A stretch of DNA of 11,951 bases from Tannerellaceae bacterium (lineage in GTDB: Bacteria; Bacteroidota; Bacteroidia; Bacteroidales; Tannerellaceae): NCBI GenBank assembly GCA_031273385.1, contig JAISRY010000181.1, positions 1 through 11,951 on the forward strand, written 5' to 3'. Under the pieces are notes generated by a model. The model had not been told where the DNA came from. It did no database searches and saw only the letters and a list, made by a program, of their open reading frames with translations. Every line of letters starts with the position of its first letter. Positions within the stretch are counted from its first letter, which is position 1. The position numbers and the translations under genes were made by a program. Shown in pieces: positions 1 to 7,736 of this stretch.

Positions 1-35
1 GTCGCTATTTTCTTTTTGATTGTTGCGTCTTCCAT
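1..35 (-). CDS. 5' fragment of an unidentified gene (runs off window)
   Basis: Reading the minus strand from the ATG at 33-35 gives MEDATIKKKIA before the window ends, so only eleven codons are visible. The start is supported by a Bacteroidota-type -7 box (TACCTTTG, minus strand, 59-66) 23 bases upstream and an A-rich leader. Nothing in eleven residues identifies a family. The gene lies downstream of the 51-residue gene at 176-331 but appears to have its own promoter. Confidence 0.35.
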   Translation of the reverse strand, partial: MEDATIKKKIA

Positions 36-58
36 TTGTTATCTACTTTTTTAGACTA

Positions 59-87
59 CAAAGGTAATGATTTTTCTGTAACACAAA
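59..87 (-). promoter_or_regulatory. Bacteroidota-type promoter for the gene starting at 35
   Basis: On the minus strand a -7 box TACCTTTG (59-66) matches TAnnTTTG exactly. A TTTG at 84-87 lies 17 bases upstream, slightly closer than the usual 19-21. It would give a leader of about 15-20 bases before the ATG at 35. Confidence 0.45.
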
Positions 88-175
88 ATTATTTGATATA
101 TTTATTTATTGATGCATTCTTAGTTTGGCAATTTGTAGTTGTTCTAAGTCAATCAAGTCAATCAGCGTTTAGTGG

Positions 176-331
176 TTACAGAAAAATACCGTTGCGTTGG
201 AAAACGGCGCGGGCTTTTTGCATCCGCTCTTTTTCCTCCTGGGAATAGCGTTTCGGTTTTTCCATTTCTTCCGCAAAACGCCGTGCATCTTTCCCTGTCA
301 GTACTGGGGTTTCTTTAATGGGTCGTGCCAT
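176..331 (-). CDS. 51-residue hypothetical protein, antitoxin-like in appearance
   Basis: The open frame extends much further upstream (to 775), but that part is the antisense of the TamL gene. The real start is the ATG at 329-331, which follows its own promoter (-7 box TACCTTTG at 352-359). The protein begins MARPIKETPVLTGKDARRF, is charged and helical-looking (EEMEKPKRYSQEEKERMQKA) and ends RNGIFL. Short Bacteroidales proteins starting MARPIKETP.. with a LxGKDA motif are, as I recall, often encoded just before a second small gene such as an acetyltransferase, in an antitoxin-like arrangement. No such partner is visible: 36-175 is gene-free and the next minus-strand gene begins at 35. The reading frame is well supported; the function is not known to me. 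Confidence 0.6.
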   Translation of the reverse strand: MARPIKETPVLTGKDARRFAEEMEKPKRYSQEEKERMQKARAVFQRNGIFL

Positions 332-351
332 GTTTTCTTTTTTTGTTTTTG

Positions 352-359
352 CAAAGGTA
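352..359 (-). promoter_or_regulatory. -7 promoter box for the 51-residue gene
   Basis: TACCTTTG on the minus strand, an exact TAnnTTTG match, lies 20 bases upstream of the ATG at 331 in an A/T-rich leader. The -33 region would fall at the 3' end of the tamL gene (around 379-382, GTTC), a poor match, so the -7 box carries the call. Confidence 0.5.
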
Positions 360-375
360 TAAATAATATTTTGAT

Positions 376-2724
376 TTAGAACGGATAGCCTACGGCGAAG
401 TGGAGGGCGAAGTTGTCTTTGAAGTTGGGGCGGGTGATTGCCCAGCGGTTGTAGCCGTGGGCTTGGGGGTTGTAGGCTTTGAAGCCGCTGTCGAGGCGGA
501 TGAGGAAAAAGTCGAAGTCGAGGCGGATACCCAGGCCGTAGGAAAAGGCGATCTCGCGGTAGAAGCGGGAAAAGTCGAAGTTGCCGTTTTTCTGGTCGGC
601 GTAGGGGCGTATCGTCCAGATGTTTCCGGCGTCGACGTAGGTAGCCAGTTCGAATTTCCAGAAGAGCTTCGTCCGGTATTCGATGTTGACGTCCAAGCGG
701 ATGTCGCCCGACTGGGTAAAGAAAGTGGCTGAATCGGTCGGCATACTGCCCGGCCCTAACGAGCGCACCGACCATCCGCGCACACTGTTGGCGCCGCCGG
801 AGAAGTAACGCCGTTCGAAAGGGATATACTCGCCGTTGCCGTAGGGTAGCGCCACGCCTACCCCGACGTGGAACGCCAACCGGCTTTTGCTGTCCAGCGC
901 GATGCCTTTGTTGTAGTCGAAATCGCCTTTTACGTATTGCGAATAGTTGATGCCGAAGAGCTTGTAGCGCCCGTCCTCGTCCTTTTCGGCGCCGGTGAGG
1001 TGGGAGAGGGCGTATAGGATGTTGCCGGCCATCTCGATGGATGCCCGGAGGGAGTGTGTGCCGCGTTGCCGGTATTGGGGGTTGTAATTGTTGAACGTAT
1101 AGCTGTAGCCCGAGCTGACGATAAACTGGTCGTGGTAGTTGTAGTAGCGCGTCGTTTCGGGCAGGGAGTCGAGGAACGACTGGTTGATACGCGGCAGGAA
1201 CAGGTAGTCGATATCCACGAGGCGGATCGAATGGCGGGCGAACGTATTGGTTCTGTCCTGCCAGTTGTACCGCCAGCTGCCGGAGAGGATCGCCCGTTCG
1301 TATTCGGGGCGTGTCTGGCGGTTGTAGCTGACGTTAAATTCGGTGGAGGCGCGGAGCTTGCGTTTCAGGTTCTCGGAGAGGAACGGGAACATGAAATGGG
1401 GGAAGGTGACGGATGCTTCGCCGCCGATCTCCCAATAGCTTCTGAGGCCGGATTCCATGTTCCGTAGCGATTCGTATGCGCCGCGTATCTTCATGGAGAA
1501 CAGTTCGGAGCCTTTGAAGAGGTTCCGGTGTTTGTAGTTCACGCTGGAGGCGAAGCCGAGGTCGCCGGCGGAGTTTGTCCCCTCCAGGTCTATGCCGAAG
1601 CCGTGCACCTTGGCGGGCGCGGTGAGGATAAGGGCTTTCAGCTTCAGGGTATCGTTCTCTTCCACCTCGCTGAAACGGATGTTGACGTTGCGCAGGGAGT
1701 TCAGTGCGGCAAAGGAGGAATAGGTCTGTTCGAGGCTGCGTTCGTTAAACGCGTTGCCGGGGATGATGTAATTGCTGCGGTGCAGGACGGCGGGACGTAT
1801 GCTTCGCCCGTTTTGCCCGTAGACGATGGAGATGTTTCCCGTTTTGACCGAATCGGCAGGCATGAAGCGTCCGCTTTCCCCTTGCAGGAGCGGATCGTAA
1901 TCGGTGAGGATCGTTACATCCTTGATATAATAGCGCCGGTGAGGCCTTTCGACGATGCTACCGTCGGGCATGGCCTGGCGGTAGGGCTTGAGGATCATCT
2001 CGAGGTCGACCACGTTTTGGCTGAACGAGCTATCGGCCAGGTAGCCGAGGTTATCGCGGTTAAAGGCATAATACCCGCGGCGGCGCAGCAGAGTGGTGAT
2101 GCGTTGCCGTTCCATATCCAGGACGTCCCGGTCGAACAGGTTCTCTTCGCTGACCAGGGGGATATATCCGTCGGGGGTCGAGCGGAAAGCGGCGGCAAAG
2201 CGCGAACGCACCGGCGCTTTCAGGCGGGCGATGCTATCGACGACAGGGTCGTCCAGTTTCATGGCGTAATTGCGTATCGTATAGGGTGTGCCGCTTTCGA
2301 TGCGATAGGTGACGGCCGCTTTCTTCGGCCTGCCGGTATCTATCGTGACGCTCACTTCGGCGTTGACATAGCCTTTGTTCATCAGGAAACGCCCCAGCTC
2401 GTCCATCGACTGTTCGATCAGGGTGGTGTCCATAATGACGGGCGCTTCACCCATGCGGCGTAGCTGTTTGTTTATCCATTTCTTGTCGTCCCTCCCCGAC
2501 CAGTTGTAGAGATACAACTGCCACTTCATCAGTCCGAACGATTTGAAATTCGGCTGCTGCCGGAGGTACGGCTTCAGGTCTGCCGGCTTGTACTTCCTGT
2601 TGTCCGATTCGATATAGACCTTATCCAACAGGTATTTCCCGTCATCGACAAATTTCGTGGAGGAACAGGAAAGCAGTAAGCAGAAAAAACACGATACATA
2701 TATGATTCGGAGCGCGCCCTTCAT
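376..2724 (-). CDS. tamL: TamL-like Omp85-family outer-membrane lipoprotein (BamA/TamA family)
   Basis: A 782-residue outer-membrane beta-barrel assembly-type protein. The N-terminus has a lipoprotein signal with lipobox LLSC (Cys20), which separates Bacteroidota TamL from proteobacterial TamA. Residues about 25-390 are soluble and POTRA-like (for example the segment ending GYVNAEVSVTIDTG.. and RRGYYAFNRDNLGYLAD). Residues about 390-782 form the Omp85 barrel with alternating aromatic strands. The conserved strand/loop-6 motif VRGW is at about 648, and the chain ends in the aromatic outer-membrane signature GYPF. TamL works with the inner-membrane/periplasmic partner TamB in outer-membrane biogenesis; no tamB gene is visible here. 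It is divergent from the TrmH-family gene, with an 80-bp gap holding opposed promoters. Full length, no frameshift. A BamA assignment is less likely because of the lipobox. Confidence 0.88.
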   Translation of the reverse strand: MKGALRIIYVSCFFCLLLSCSSTKFVDDGKYLLDKVYIESDNRKYKPADLKPYLRQQPNFKSFGLMKWQLYLYNWSGRDDKKWINKQLRRMGEAPVIMDTTLIEQSMDELGRFLMNKGYVNAEVSVTIDTGRPKKAAVTYRIESGTPYTIRNYAMKLDDPVVDSIARLKAPVRSRFAAAFRSTPDGYIPLVSEENLFDRDVLDMERQRITTLLRRRGYYAFNRDNLGYLADSSFSQNVVDLEMILKPYRQAMPDGSIVERPHRRYYIKDVTILTDYDPLLQGESGRFMPADSVKTGNISIVYGQNGRSIRPAVLHRSNYIIPGNAFNERSLEQTYSSFAALNSLRNVNIRFSEVEENDTLKLKALILTAPAKVHGFGIDLEGTNSAGDLGFASSVNYKHRNLFKGSELFSMKIRGAYESLRNMESGLRSYWEIGGEASVTFPHFMFPFLSENLKRKLRASTEFNVSYNRQTRPEYERAILSGSWRYNWQDRTNTFARHSIRLVDIDYLFLPRINQSFLDSLPETTRYYNYHDQFIVSSGYSYTFNNYNPQYRQRGTHSLRASIEMAGNILYALSHLTGAEKDEDGRYKLFGINYSQYVKGDFDYNKGIALDSKSRLAFHVGVGVALPYGNGEYIPFERRYFSGGANSVRGWSVRSLGPGSMPTDSATFFTQSGDIRLDVNIEYRTKLFWKFELATYVDAGNIWTIRPYADQKNGNFDFSRFYREIAFSYGLGIRLDFDFFLIRLDSGFKAYNPQAHGYNRWAITRPNFKDNFALHFAVGYPF

Positions 2725-2747
2725 GATTCAATTTCTTTACTCAGCGG

Positions 2748-2755
2748 CAAATGTA
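2748..2755 (-). promoter_or_regulatory. -7 promoter box for tamL
   Basis: TACATTTG on the minus strand matches TAnnTTTG exactly and lies 23 bases upstream of the tamL ATG (2724). No clear TTTG is seen 19-21 bases further upstream. It sits 22 bp from the divergent promoter box at 2778-2785, so the two promoters occupy overlapping DNA. Confidence 0.5.
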
Positions 2756-2777
2756 GTGGAATTTAAAGAAATTCATC

Positions 2778-2785
2778 TATTTTTG
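2778..2785 (+). promoter_or_regulatory. -7 promoter box for the TrmH-family gene
   Basis: TATTTTTG matches TAnnTTTG exactly and lies 19 bases before the ATG at 2805, giving a very short leader that contains the purine-rich AAAAAAGAGTAAAG. The -33 region is weak (AGTG/GTGG around 2755-2759). Confidence 0.5.
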
Positions 2786-2804
2786 CCCTCAAAAAAGAGT
2801 AAAG

Positions 2805-3581
2805 ATGATCAGTAAGGGCGTTATCAAGTACATCCGTTCGTTGGAGCTAAAGAAATTCCGTAACGAACACCGCGTCTTTTTGGCGGAGGGCGATAAGCTG
2901 GTGGCCGGTATGTTGGGGTCATTCGCCTGTGAAATGATCGTCGCTACCCCGTCGTGGATGGCGAACCAGGGCGATATCCCTGTGCGGGAGCTGATCGAGG
3001 CGGACGAGGAGGATATCCGCAGGGCTAGCCTCCTGAAGAATCCGCAGCACGTACTGGCGGTGTTTGAATGTCCGGATTATGCGCTTTCGGAGGCCGACCC
3101 CTCCGCCGGACTGATCCTCGCGCTGGACGGCGTACAGGATCCGGGGAACGTAGGGACGATCATCCGCCTTGCCGCCTGGTTCGGGATCGAACATGTCGTA
3201 TGCAGCCCCGACACCGCCGATGCCTTTGCCCCGAAAACCGTACAGGCGACGATGGGCGCGCTGGCGCATGTAAAGGTGCACTATACCCCGCTCGAAAGCT
3301 ATCTCAAAGGCCTGGAAGCCCCCTTGTACGGCACGTTTATGGATGGGGAGAATATCTACGCCGGGGAGCTCTCCCCTACGGGCGTCATCGTGATGGGAAA
3401 CGAGGGAAGCGGCATCCGTGAGGAGACCGCCTCGCTGATCACTCAACGGCTGACGATCCCCGGTTATACCAAAGGGAGCGCGGCGTCCGAATCGCTGAAC
3501 GTCGCCATCGCCACGGCCATTGTCTGTTCCGAATTTCGTCGCCGCGAGGAGGGAGCGGCTTTACCCCTTGTACCCCGTTAG
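2805..3581 (+). CDS. TrmH/SpoU-family RNA 2'-O-methyltransferase
   Basis: A 258-residue SPOUT-class enzyme that transfers a methyl group from S-adenosylmethionine to a ribose 2'-OH in rRNA or tRNA; the exact target cannot be read from sequence. Residues 1-95 form the N-terminal substrate-binding region (RSLELKKFRNEHRVFLAEG). The catalytic trefoil-knot domain shows all three family motifs: motif 1 DPGNVGTIIRLAAWFG (112-127, with Asn115 and Arg121), motif 2 MGNEGSGI (197-204) and motif 3 SESLNVAIATAI (228-239). The ATG is set by the promoter just upstream. The last 21 bp overlap the 3' end of the opposing Imm17-like gene. It resembles RlmB-type 23S rRNA methyltransferases, but a paralogue is equally possible. 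Confidence 0.9.
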   Translation: MISKGVIKYIRSLELKKFRNEHRVFLAEGDKLVAGMLGSFACEMIVATPSWMANQGDIPVRELIEADEEDIRRASLLKNPQHVLAVFECPDYALSEADPSAGLILALDGVQDPGNVGTIIRLAAWFGIEHVVCSPDTADAFAPKTVQATMGALAHVKVHYTPLESYLKGLEAPLYGTFMDGENIYAGELSPTGVIVMGNEGSGIREETASLITQRLTIPGYTKGSAASESLNVAIATAIVCSEFRRREEGAALPLVPR

Positions 3582-3782
3582 GAAGAAAGCAACCCCGCAT
3601 ACGATCAGCAGAAGCCCCAGCAACCCATAGAAGATACGCGCCCCCGTCCGCCCAAACCACTGGACGATCCCGGAGGCTTTCCGGCTGCTGAAATACCAGT
3701 CGAAATTACCGATCGAAGCGACCAGCGAGAACAGGCCGGCAACGACAAAGACGATCAGCACCATATACTCGGATGTTTTCAT
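3561..3782 (-). CDS. Imm17-like small two-helix membrane protein
   Basis: A 73-residue protein with two clear membrane segments: about residues 6-24 (MVLIVFVVAGLFSLVASI) and about 50-68 (IFYGLLGLLLIVCGVAFFL). A polar loop joins them with NFDWYFSSRKASGIVQWFGRTGARI. The NFDWF..RK and WFGR.GARI features fit what I recall of the Imm17 family, small membrane proteins predicted as immunity proteins to polymorphic toxins. No toxin gene is nearby. Its ATG overlaps the tsaE stop (ATGA, 3779-3782), implying translational coupling as the third gene of the porX-tsaE operon. Its 3' end overlaps the convergent methyltransferase gene. The gene is secure; the immunity role is a family label, not evidence. 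Confidence 0.72.
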   Translation of the reverse strand: MKTSEYMVLIVFVVAGLFSLVASIGNFDWYFSSRKASGIVQWFGRTGARIFYGLLGLLLIVCGVAFFLTGYKG

Positions 3783-4210
3783 TGCCCGTCGTGCATCTCG
3801 ACGGTACGCGAACCGTCAGGGTTTTCCTTGATCCATACGTGCATCAGTCCCTCCATCCCGTCCATGAGGCCGTCTATCTTTTCAGGCCATTCGACGAAGC
3901 AAAGGGAGCCGCTCAGGAAGAAACTGTCCAGATCCAGCCCCCGGGCTTCGGCGGGATCGTTGATACGGTAGAAATCGAAATGGTAGACGATCCCGCCGGC
4001 ATCTGTCCGGTATTCGTTGATGATGGAGAATGTGGGGCTGTTGACGGTGTCCGTTACGCCAAGCGCCTGGCAGACGGCTTTTATAAAGGTCGTCTTTCCG
4101 GCTCCCATCGCGCCGTAGAAAGCGAAGATCGTCCGCCCTTTCATGTTGGCGATAAACGTGCGGGCCGCTTCGTGGATCGCCTCTTCCCGTGTGATTGTGA
4201 TAGTGGCCAT
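3779..4210 (-). CDS. tsaE: TsaE, tRNA N6-threonylcarbamoyladenosine (t6A) synthesis ATPase
   Basis: A 143-residue P-loop ATPase, the usual length for TsaE. With TsaB and TsaD it supports addition of the threonylcarbamoyl group to A37 of ANN-decoding tRNAs; TsaE's ATPase activity is needed for the catalytic cycle. Visible motifs are Walker A GAMGAGKT (33-40), the family segment NSPTFSIINEY (57-67), HFDFYR (77-82, Walker B-like Asp79) and VEWPEK (106-111). The start ATG is two bases past the porX stop, and the stop overlaps the next gene's ATG, so it is the middle gene of a tight minus-strand operon. TsaB and TsaD are not in the window. Confidence 0.93.
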   Translation of the reverse strand: MATITITREEAIHEAARTFIANMKGRTIFAFYGAMGAGKTTFIKAVCQALGVTDTVNSPTFSIINEYRTDAGGIVYHFDFYRINDPAEARGLDLDSFFLSGSLCFVEWPEKIDGLMDGMEGLMHVWIKENPDGSRTVEMHDGQ

Positions 4211-4212
4211 GC

Positions 4213-5757
4213 TTACTTCGGATTCATTGTGATAAAGGGCGCCAGCATCTCTTCCATCGAGATACCGCCGTGCTGGAATGTATTTTTGTAATACGAGACG
4301 TAGTAGTTGTAATTGTTCGGGTAGGCAAAGAAGTTGTCGTTCAGGGCGAAGATATACTTGCTGCTCAGGTTGGGGGAGGGGAGTCCTATCTTCTCGGGGT
4401 CGTGTATTTCAAAGACATCTTTCGACTGGTAACTCAGGTTCTTTCCCACCTTGTAGCGCAGGTTGGTATTCGTATTCTTGTCGCCGACTACCTTTACGGG
4501 GTTATCTACGCGGATCGTCCCATGGTCGGTCGTCAGGATCACCTTGTACCCCTTGTCGGCCATCCGGCGGAAAAGCTCGAGCGTGGACGAGTGTTGAAAC
4601 CACGACTTCGTCAGGCTGCGGTAGGCGGCCTCGCTCTGCGCCAGCTCCCTGATCATCTTCATCTCCGTCCGGGCATGGGAAAGCATATCAATGAAATTCA
4701 GTACCACCACGTTCAGCTGGTTGACGAACAGGGAAGAGATCGTATTGAGGAAACGCTCCCCGTTCTGCGAATCGTTGATCTTCGTATAGGAAAAGGTGTA
4801 TTTCTTGCGGAAACGGTCGATCTGCGTCCGGATCAACGGCGCCTCATTCAGGTTCTTCCCCTCTTCGCTCTCTTCGTCCACCCAGAGTTCGGGGAACAGC
4901 GCCTCGATCTGCGCCGGCATCAAACCGGAGAAGATGGCGTTGCGGGCATACTGCGTGACGGTCGGGAGGATGGTATAATAGAGGCTTTCGTCGAACGTGA
5001 AATAGTCCGCCAACAGCTCTTTCACCACCCGCCACTGGTCGAGGCGGTAGTTGTCTATCAGCACAAAAAAGACCTTTTCGCCATTGTCCAGCAGGGGGAA
5101 TATCTTCTTGCGGAACAGGTCGGGGCTCATCAACGGGCGCTCTTCGGGATGCTGTATCCAATGGACGTAGTTTTTCTTCACAAACTTTCCGAACGCGTTG
5201 TTGGCCTCCCTCTTCTGCATTTGCAGCATGTCGGCCATCTGCGTTTGGCTGTTCTCCAGCTCCAGTTCCCAATAGACCAGCTTGCGGTAGACCTCGATCC
5301 AGTCGGCGGGCGTCAGGGAGTCGTCGATCTGCATGCCGATACGGGCAAACTCCTGCTGGTAATTGACCGTCGTCGTTTCCGTGATGAACGCGTTCTGATG
5401 GACATTCTTCTTGATCGAAAGCAACAGCTGGTTCGGGTTGACCGGCTTGATCAGGTAATCGGCGATCTTGTTCCCTATCGCCTGGTTCATGATATGCTCC
5501 TCCTCGCTTTTGGTCACCATCACGACAGGCACGGTAGGGTTGATCCCCTTGATGTAGGCCAGCGTTTCCAGCCCCGTCAACCCGGGCATATTCTCATCCA
5601 GGAAGATAATATCGAAATCCTCTTCCTTGCAGCAGTCGATGGCGTCTTGCCCGCTGATGACGGAGATCACTTCATAGCCTTTCTCCTGCAGGAAAAGGAT
5701 ATGAGGCTTCAATAGGTCAATCTCGTCATCCGCCCAAAGTATTCTGTCTTTCTTCAT
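4213..5757 (-). CDS. porX: PorX-type response regulator with PglZ/alkaline-phosphatase-superfamily effector domain
   Basis: A 514-residue two-domain protein. Residues 1-120 are a CheY-like receiver with acidic pair Asp10/Asp11, phospho-acceptor Asp54 (in FLDENMPG), Thr82 and Lys104, so it should be phosphorylatable. Residues about 205-510 are a PglZ-type domain of the alkaline phosphatase superfamily. They keep the candidate metal/active-site residues Asp235 (LIDNYRLDQW), Thr266/Thr268 (LPTVTQYARNAIFSG), Asp357/His361 (FIDMLSHAR), Asp411/His412 (LTTDHGT) and His496 (FQHGG). A helical linker (about 120-200) joins them. In Porphyromonas gingivalis PorX works with the kinase PorY and sigma factor SigP to control type IX secretion, and its effector domain is a zinc-dependent phosphodiesterase acting on oligonucleotide signals. 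No PorY, SigP or T9SS gene is visible here, so its output in this organism is unknown. It is the first gene of the porX-tsaE-Imm17-like operon. Confidence 0.9.
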   Translation of the reverse strand: MKKDRILWADDEIDLLKPHILFLQEKGYEVISVISGQDAIDCCKEEDFDIIFLDENMPGLTGLETLAYIKGINPTVPVVMVTKSEEEHIMNQAIGNKIADYLIKPVNPNQLLLSIKKNVHQNAFITETTTVNYQQEFARIGMQIDDSLTPADWIEVYRKLVYWELELENSQTQMADMLQMQKREANNAFGKFVKKNYVHWIQHPEERPLMSPDLFRKKIFPLLDNGEKVFFVLIDNYRLDQWRVVKELLADYFTFDESLYYTILPTVTQYARNAIFSGLMPAQIEALFPELWVDEESEEGKNLNEAPLIRTQIDRFRKKYTFSYTKINDSQNGERFLNTISSLFVNQLNVVVLNFIDMLSHARTEMKMIRELAQSEAAYRSLTKSWFQHSSTLELFRRMADKGYKVILTTDHGTIRVDNPVKVVGDKNTNTNLRYKVGKNLSYQSKDVFEIHDPEKIGLPSPNLSSKYIFALNDNFFAYPNNYNYYVSYYKNTFQHGGISMEEMLAPFITMNPK

Positions 5758-5777
5758 CTGTCTCTGTTTTCGTGTTG

Positions 5778-5782
5778 CAAAG

Positions 5783-5785
<3 letters not shown>
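5778..5785 (-). promoter_or_regulatory. -7 promoter box for the porX operon, overlapping the antiporter stop codon
   Basis: TAGCTTTG on the minus strand is an exact TAnnTTTG match 20 bases upstream of the porX ATG (5757). Its first three bases are the TAG stop of the upstream antiporter gene. No good TTTG is visible at the -33 position, which would fall inside the antiporter's last codons. porX may be transcribed both from here and by read-through. Confidence 0.45.
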
Positions 5786-7303
<1,518 letters not shown>

Positions 7304-7342
7304 AAGCAGAACGTGTTATTCTCTAAATAATCAATCACCAAG

Positions 7343-7373
7343 CAAAGTTAAGAAAAATACTCGGAATAACAAT
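7343..7373 (-). promoter_or_regulatory. Bacteroidota-type promoter for the antiporter gene
   Basis: On the minus strand a -7 box TAACTTTG (7343-7350) is preceded by exactly 19 bases and an ATTG -33 element (7370-7373), close to the TTTG-N19-TAnnTTTG consensus. The antiporter ATG is 39 bases downstream of the -7 box. Confidence 0.65.
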
Positions 7374-7453
7374 ACCTTGGGGATAAAGAGCTATATTTGG
7401 GGTGCATTTAGGAACGTGAAATAAATAACCTATAATGATTGCATTTAAAGCGA

Positions 7454-7473
7454 GGCATTCCTAACGGAATGCC
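7454..7473. repeat. Short perfect hairpin, 8-bp arms with 4-base loop
   Basis: GGCATTCC (7454-7461), loop TAAC, GGAATGCC (7466-7473). It lies in the 433-bp gap between the antiporter and the DUF6261-like gene and has no T-run, so it is not an obvious terminator. It has the same style (short arms, tiny loop) as the internal hairpins of the large palindromic element at 9565-9765. A similar small hairpin, CGCGA-GCT-TCGCG, is at 7625-7637. Confidence 0.65.
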
Positions 7474-7505
7474 ATATTTTCAATTGGGTAAAAGAGGAAA
7501 ATTCT

Positions 7506-7601
7506 ATGCAAATAAACAACCTGCGCTGGAATGCAGACAACAATTACAAGAAGAAATACCGCGGAGGCAGCGTAGCCGGAGACGACATCAACCGCTTCTG
7601 A
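7506..7601 (+). CDS. Candidate 31-residue small ORF or gene remnant
   Basis: The ATG at 7506 is preceded by AAAAGAGGAAAATTCT, a reasonable Shine-Dalgarno (AGAGGA) at sensible spacing, and the frame gives a hydrophilic peptide starting MQINNLRWNADNNYKKKYRG and ending GDDINRF before a TGA at 7599-7601. Beyond the TGA the same frame stays open for 27 more codons (NKIAPVICASFASGW..) to a TAA at 7680-7682, so this could be the start of a longer protein interrupted by a stop. I do not recognise the family. A -7-like TATATTTG sits at 7392-7399 without a matching -33. The rest of 7304-7736 shows no other coding sequence, only palindromes. Confidence 0.28.
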   Translation: MQINNLRWNADNNYKKKYRGGSVAGDDINRF

Positions 7602-7662
7602 AACAAGATAGCGCCTGTCATTTGCGCGAGCTTCGCGAGCGGATGGTGTGTGTATGTGCGAG

Positions 7663-7720
7663 GATGTCCAAAAAGTCGATAAATCTGCGTCATCTGCGTG
7701 CTATCGACTTTTTGGACATC
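7663..7720. repeat. Perfect 19-bp inverted repeat with 20-base loop; candidate bidirectional terminator
   Basis: Left arm 7663-7681 (GATGTCCAAAAAGTCGATA) and right arm 7702-7720 are exact reverse complements. The loop 7682-7701 holds a 9-bp-period doublet ATCTGCGTC-ATCTGCGTG. It lies 16 bases beyond the stop of the DUF6261-like gene (7737), a natural terminator position for a minus-strand transcript, and the stem contains A5/T5 runs. It lacks a clear U-tract after the stem and has a long loop, so a dispersed palindromic repeat is also possible. Confidence 0.6.
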
Positions 7721-7736
7721 TACATGCATGCCGCCG

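Noticed and set aside
36..248. 70-codon plus-strand frame at the left edge
   Set aside because: It crosses the minus-strand promoter and the end of the 51-residue gene, and uses a non-ATG start with no ribosome-binding site.
1528..2463. 311-codon plus-strand frame opposite tamL
   Set aside because: Antisense shadow of the TamL coding region; no family features and no promoter.
4270..5715. 481-codon plus-strand frame opposite porX
   Set aside because: It is antisense to a gene with clear receiver and PglZ motifs; composition is typical of the reverse strand of a GC-rich gene.
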